Shown here in pieces: positions 63,066 through 64,000 of a stretch of DNA of 64,000 nt. The DNA is from Gamarada debralockiae. Taxonomy: Eukaryota > Ascomycota > Leotiomycetes > Helotiales > Hyphodiscaceae. How positions within the stretch are numbered: the stretch's first letter is position 1; every line of letters starts with the position of its first letter. A program made the position numbers and the translations under genes. The notes below the pieces were generated by a model, which saw only the letters and a program-made list of their open reading frames with translations, was not told the origin of the DNA and did not search any database. Location: NCBI GenBank assembly GCA_002803225.1, contig NXFV01001492.1, forward strand, positions 1 to 64,000. The letters are read 5' to 3'.

Positions 63066-64000
63066 GGTGCGCGGCGCTCTGATCAGACGAATTTACGAAT
63101 TCTCGACACCAGCAGCGCAATGCGAAACTTTCGCAAGATTTAAAAAGTAGAAAGCGATGAGGGGCAGAGAAAATAAAAGAAAGAGAAGAAGAAAGCTATG
63201 AGGCCAAGATAGCATTCGGCGATCCCATAGCAGGAGAGCTCTATCCCTAGCTTGAGCTGTACCTCCCTCACGATGTGAAGAAGCTAGACTTGCTCAGCGA
63301 TAGTATTCTGCACACAATCACGCGAGGGGAAGCAGTAATTGGAGGAAGGTGCATCTATCCGGCGCAAGAGGTGGGGTGGTGTGGTCGAGGAAGGTGCCAT
63401 GGCTGGGAGAGCGTCCATGTGCCGTGTGGAAAGACAACGTTATCCCGCTATCTGTTGGTGCTTATCGACCACTATCGAATATTGCGCTGCTGGGAAGGCA
63501 GTTGACAAGGGTGTGTAAGCTTGAATGATATCATATCGACCCCGCATGCAGCCTTGAGGGCTGTTTGCGAGGCGTAATATTTCAAATTGATCGAGGTCGC
63601 AGAGCTCGAAGTATAGGTGCGCATGTTTAGAAGAAGATACATTAATCTAGCAGCTTTGAATAATTGCAATAAAGACTCTCAAATAGAGCAGTTTGGTAAG
63701 CAATTGTTCTTGAATTTCAAGCTTATCAACATCCTTGCAGTGTTCTACCATAGGCCGAGGCCAGATGGGGGGAATGGAGGATAGTGAGGTGAGACTTCAC
63801 CAATAATTAAGGTGGCTGGGAGCCCCCAAAAAATATGGAGAAAAGAGTTTGACGGATGTTACACATGTGATGCTTTTTCACGCACGATCCGATCATCTGC
63901 GAATGTTCTCTGATCAATTTTGTTTTGATTCGTAGCACAGCTAGCTATTTGTATACACATTTTCGGTTTCCTTTCGTTCCCATTCCCATTACCATAAGAG
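63066..64000. other. Intergenic to window end
   Basis: Promoter of the phosphatase-like gene (purine-rich AGAAAGAGAAG near 63,180) and AT-rich sequence. No gene supported. Confidence 0.45.

Overview
The window comes from a filamentous ascomycete (Pezizomycotina). Evidence: many short spliceosomal introns of about 45-165 bp with GTRNGT donors, a C2H2 plus fungal-TF regulator, a HET-E-like WD40 gene end, an NRC-2-type AGC kinase, DUF6594 proteins and single-copy eukaryotic genes (PRP43, TAF10, MRE11, mitochondrial uS19). I cannot place it below subphylum from sequence alone. Exon joins below were checked by codon phase and by homology patterns read by eye; no search was run.

Layout. 0-0.5 kb: last repeats of a NACHT/WD40-type gene with near-identical 126-bp repeats. 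2-15 kb: an accessory/metabolic stretch with a zinc-finger regulator carrying an in-frame stop, an ACS-family MFS transporter, a 3-hydroxyacyl-CoA dehydrogenase-like enzyme, an FSH1-type serine hydrolase, a DHA2-type MFS pseudogene and a zinc alcohol dehydrogenase. It could be a small catabolic or secondary-metabolism neighbourhood, but no backbone synthase is present.

16.5-33.5 kb: the unusual region. Three paralogous families alternate. R is a conserved N-terminal module, in some copies followed by a retropepsin-like aspartic-protease domain. D is a DUF6594 membrane protein. X is a fungal membrane protein of unknown function. The block R(-) D(+) X(-) occurs twice, at about 18.6-24.1 kb and 25.5-33.1 kb, with R and D head to head over 637 and 666 bp. 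Extra R-like genes lie at 16.6-17.7, 24.3-24.8 and 29.0-29.7 kb. Noncoding sequence downstream of D is duplicated too. R1 keeps a DTG catalytic triplet, R2 has DDG, and the most divergent member has lost it. Both X copies are damaged.

34-63 kb: ordinary gene space: nrc-2-like kinase (with a GC-AG intron), a large disordered protein with a possible eIF4E-binding motif near its start, a small cysteine-rich two-exon gene, PRP43 and TAF10 (divergent), mitochondrial uS19 and MRE11 (divergent), an isochorismatase-fold hydrolase, a GNAT acetyltransferase, a DUF829/PaxU-like protein and a membrane-anchored histidine-phosphatase-like protein. Three gene-poor stretches (36.5-39.1, 42.7-45.7, 46.1-49.0 kb) probably hold long leaders and promoters.
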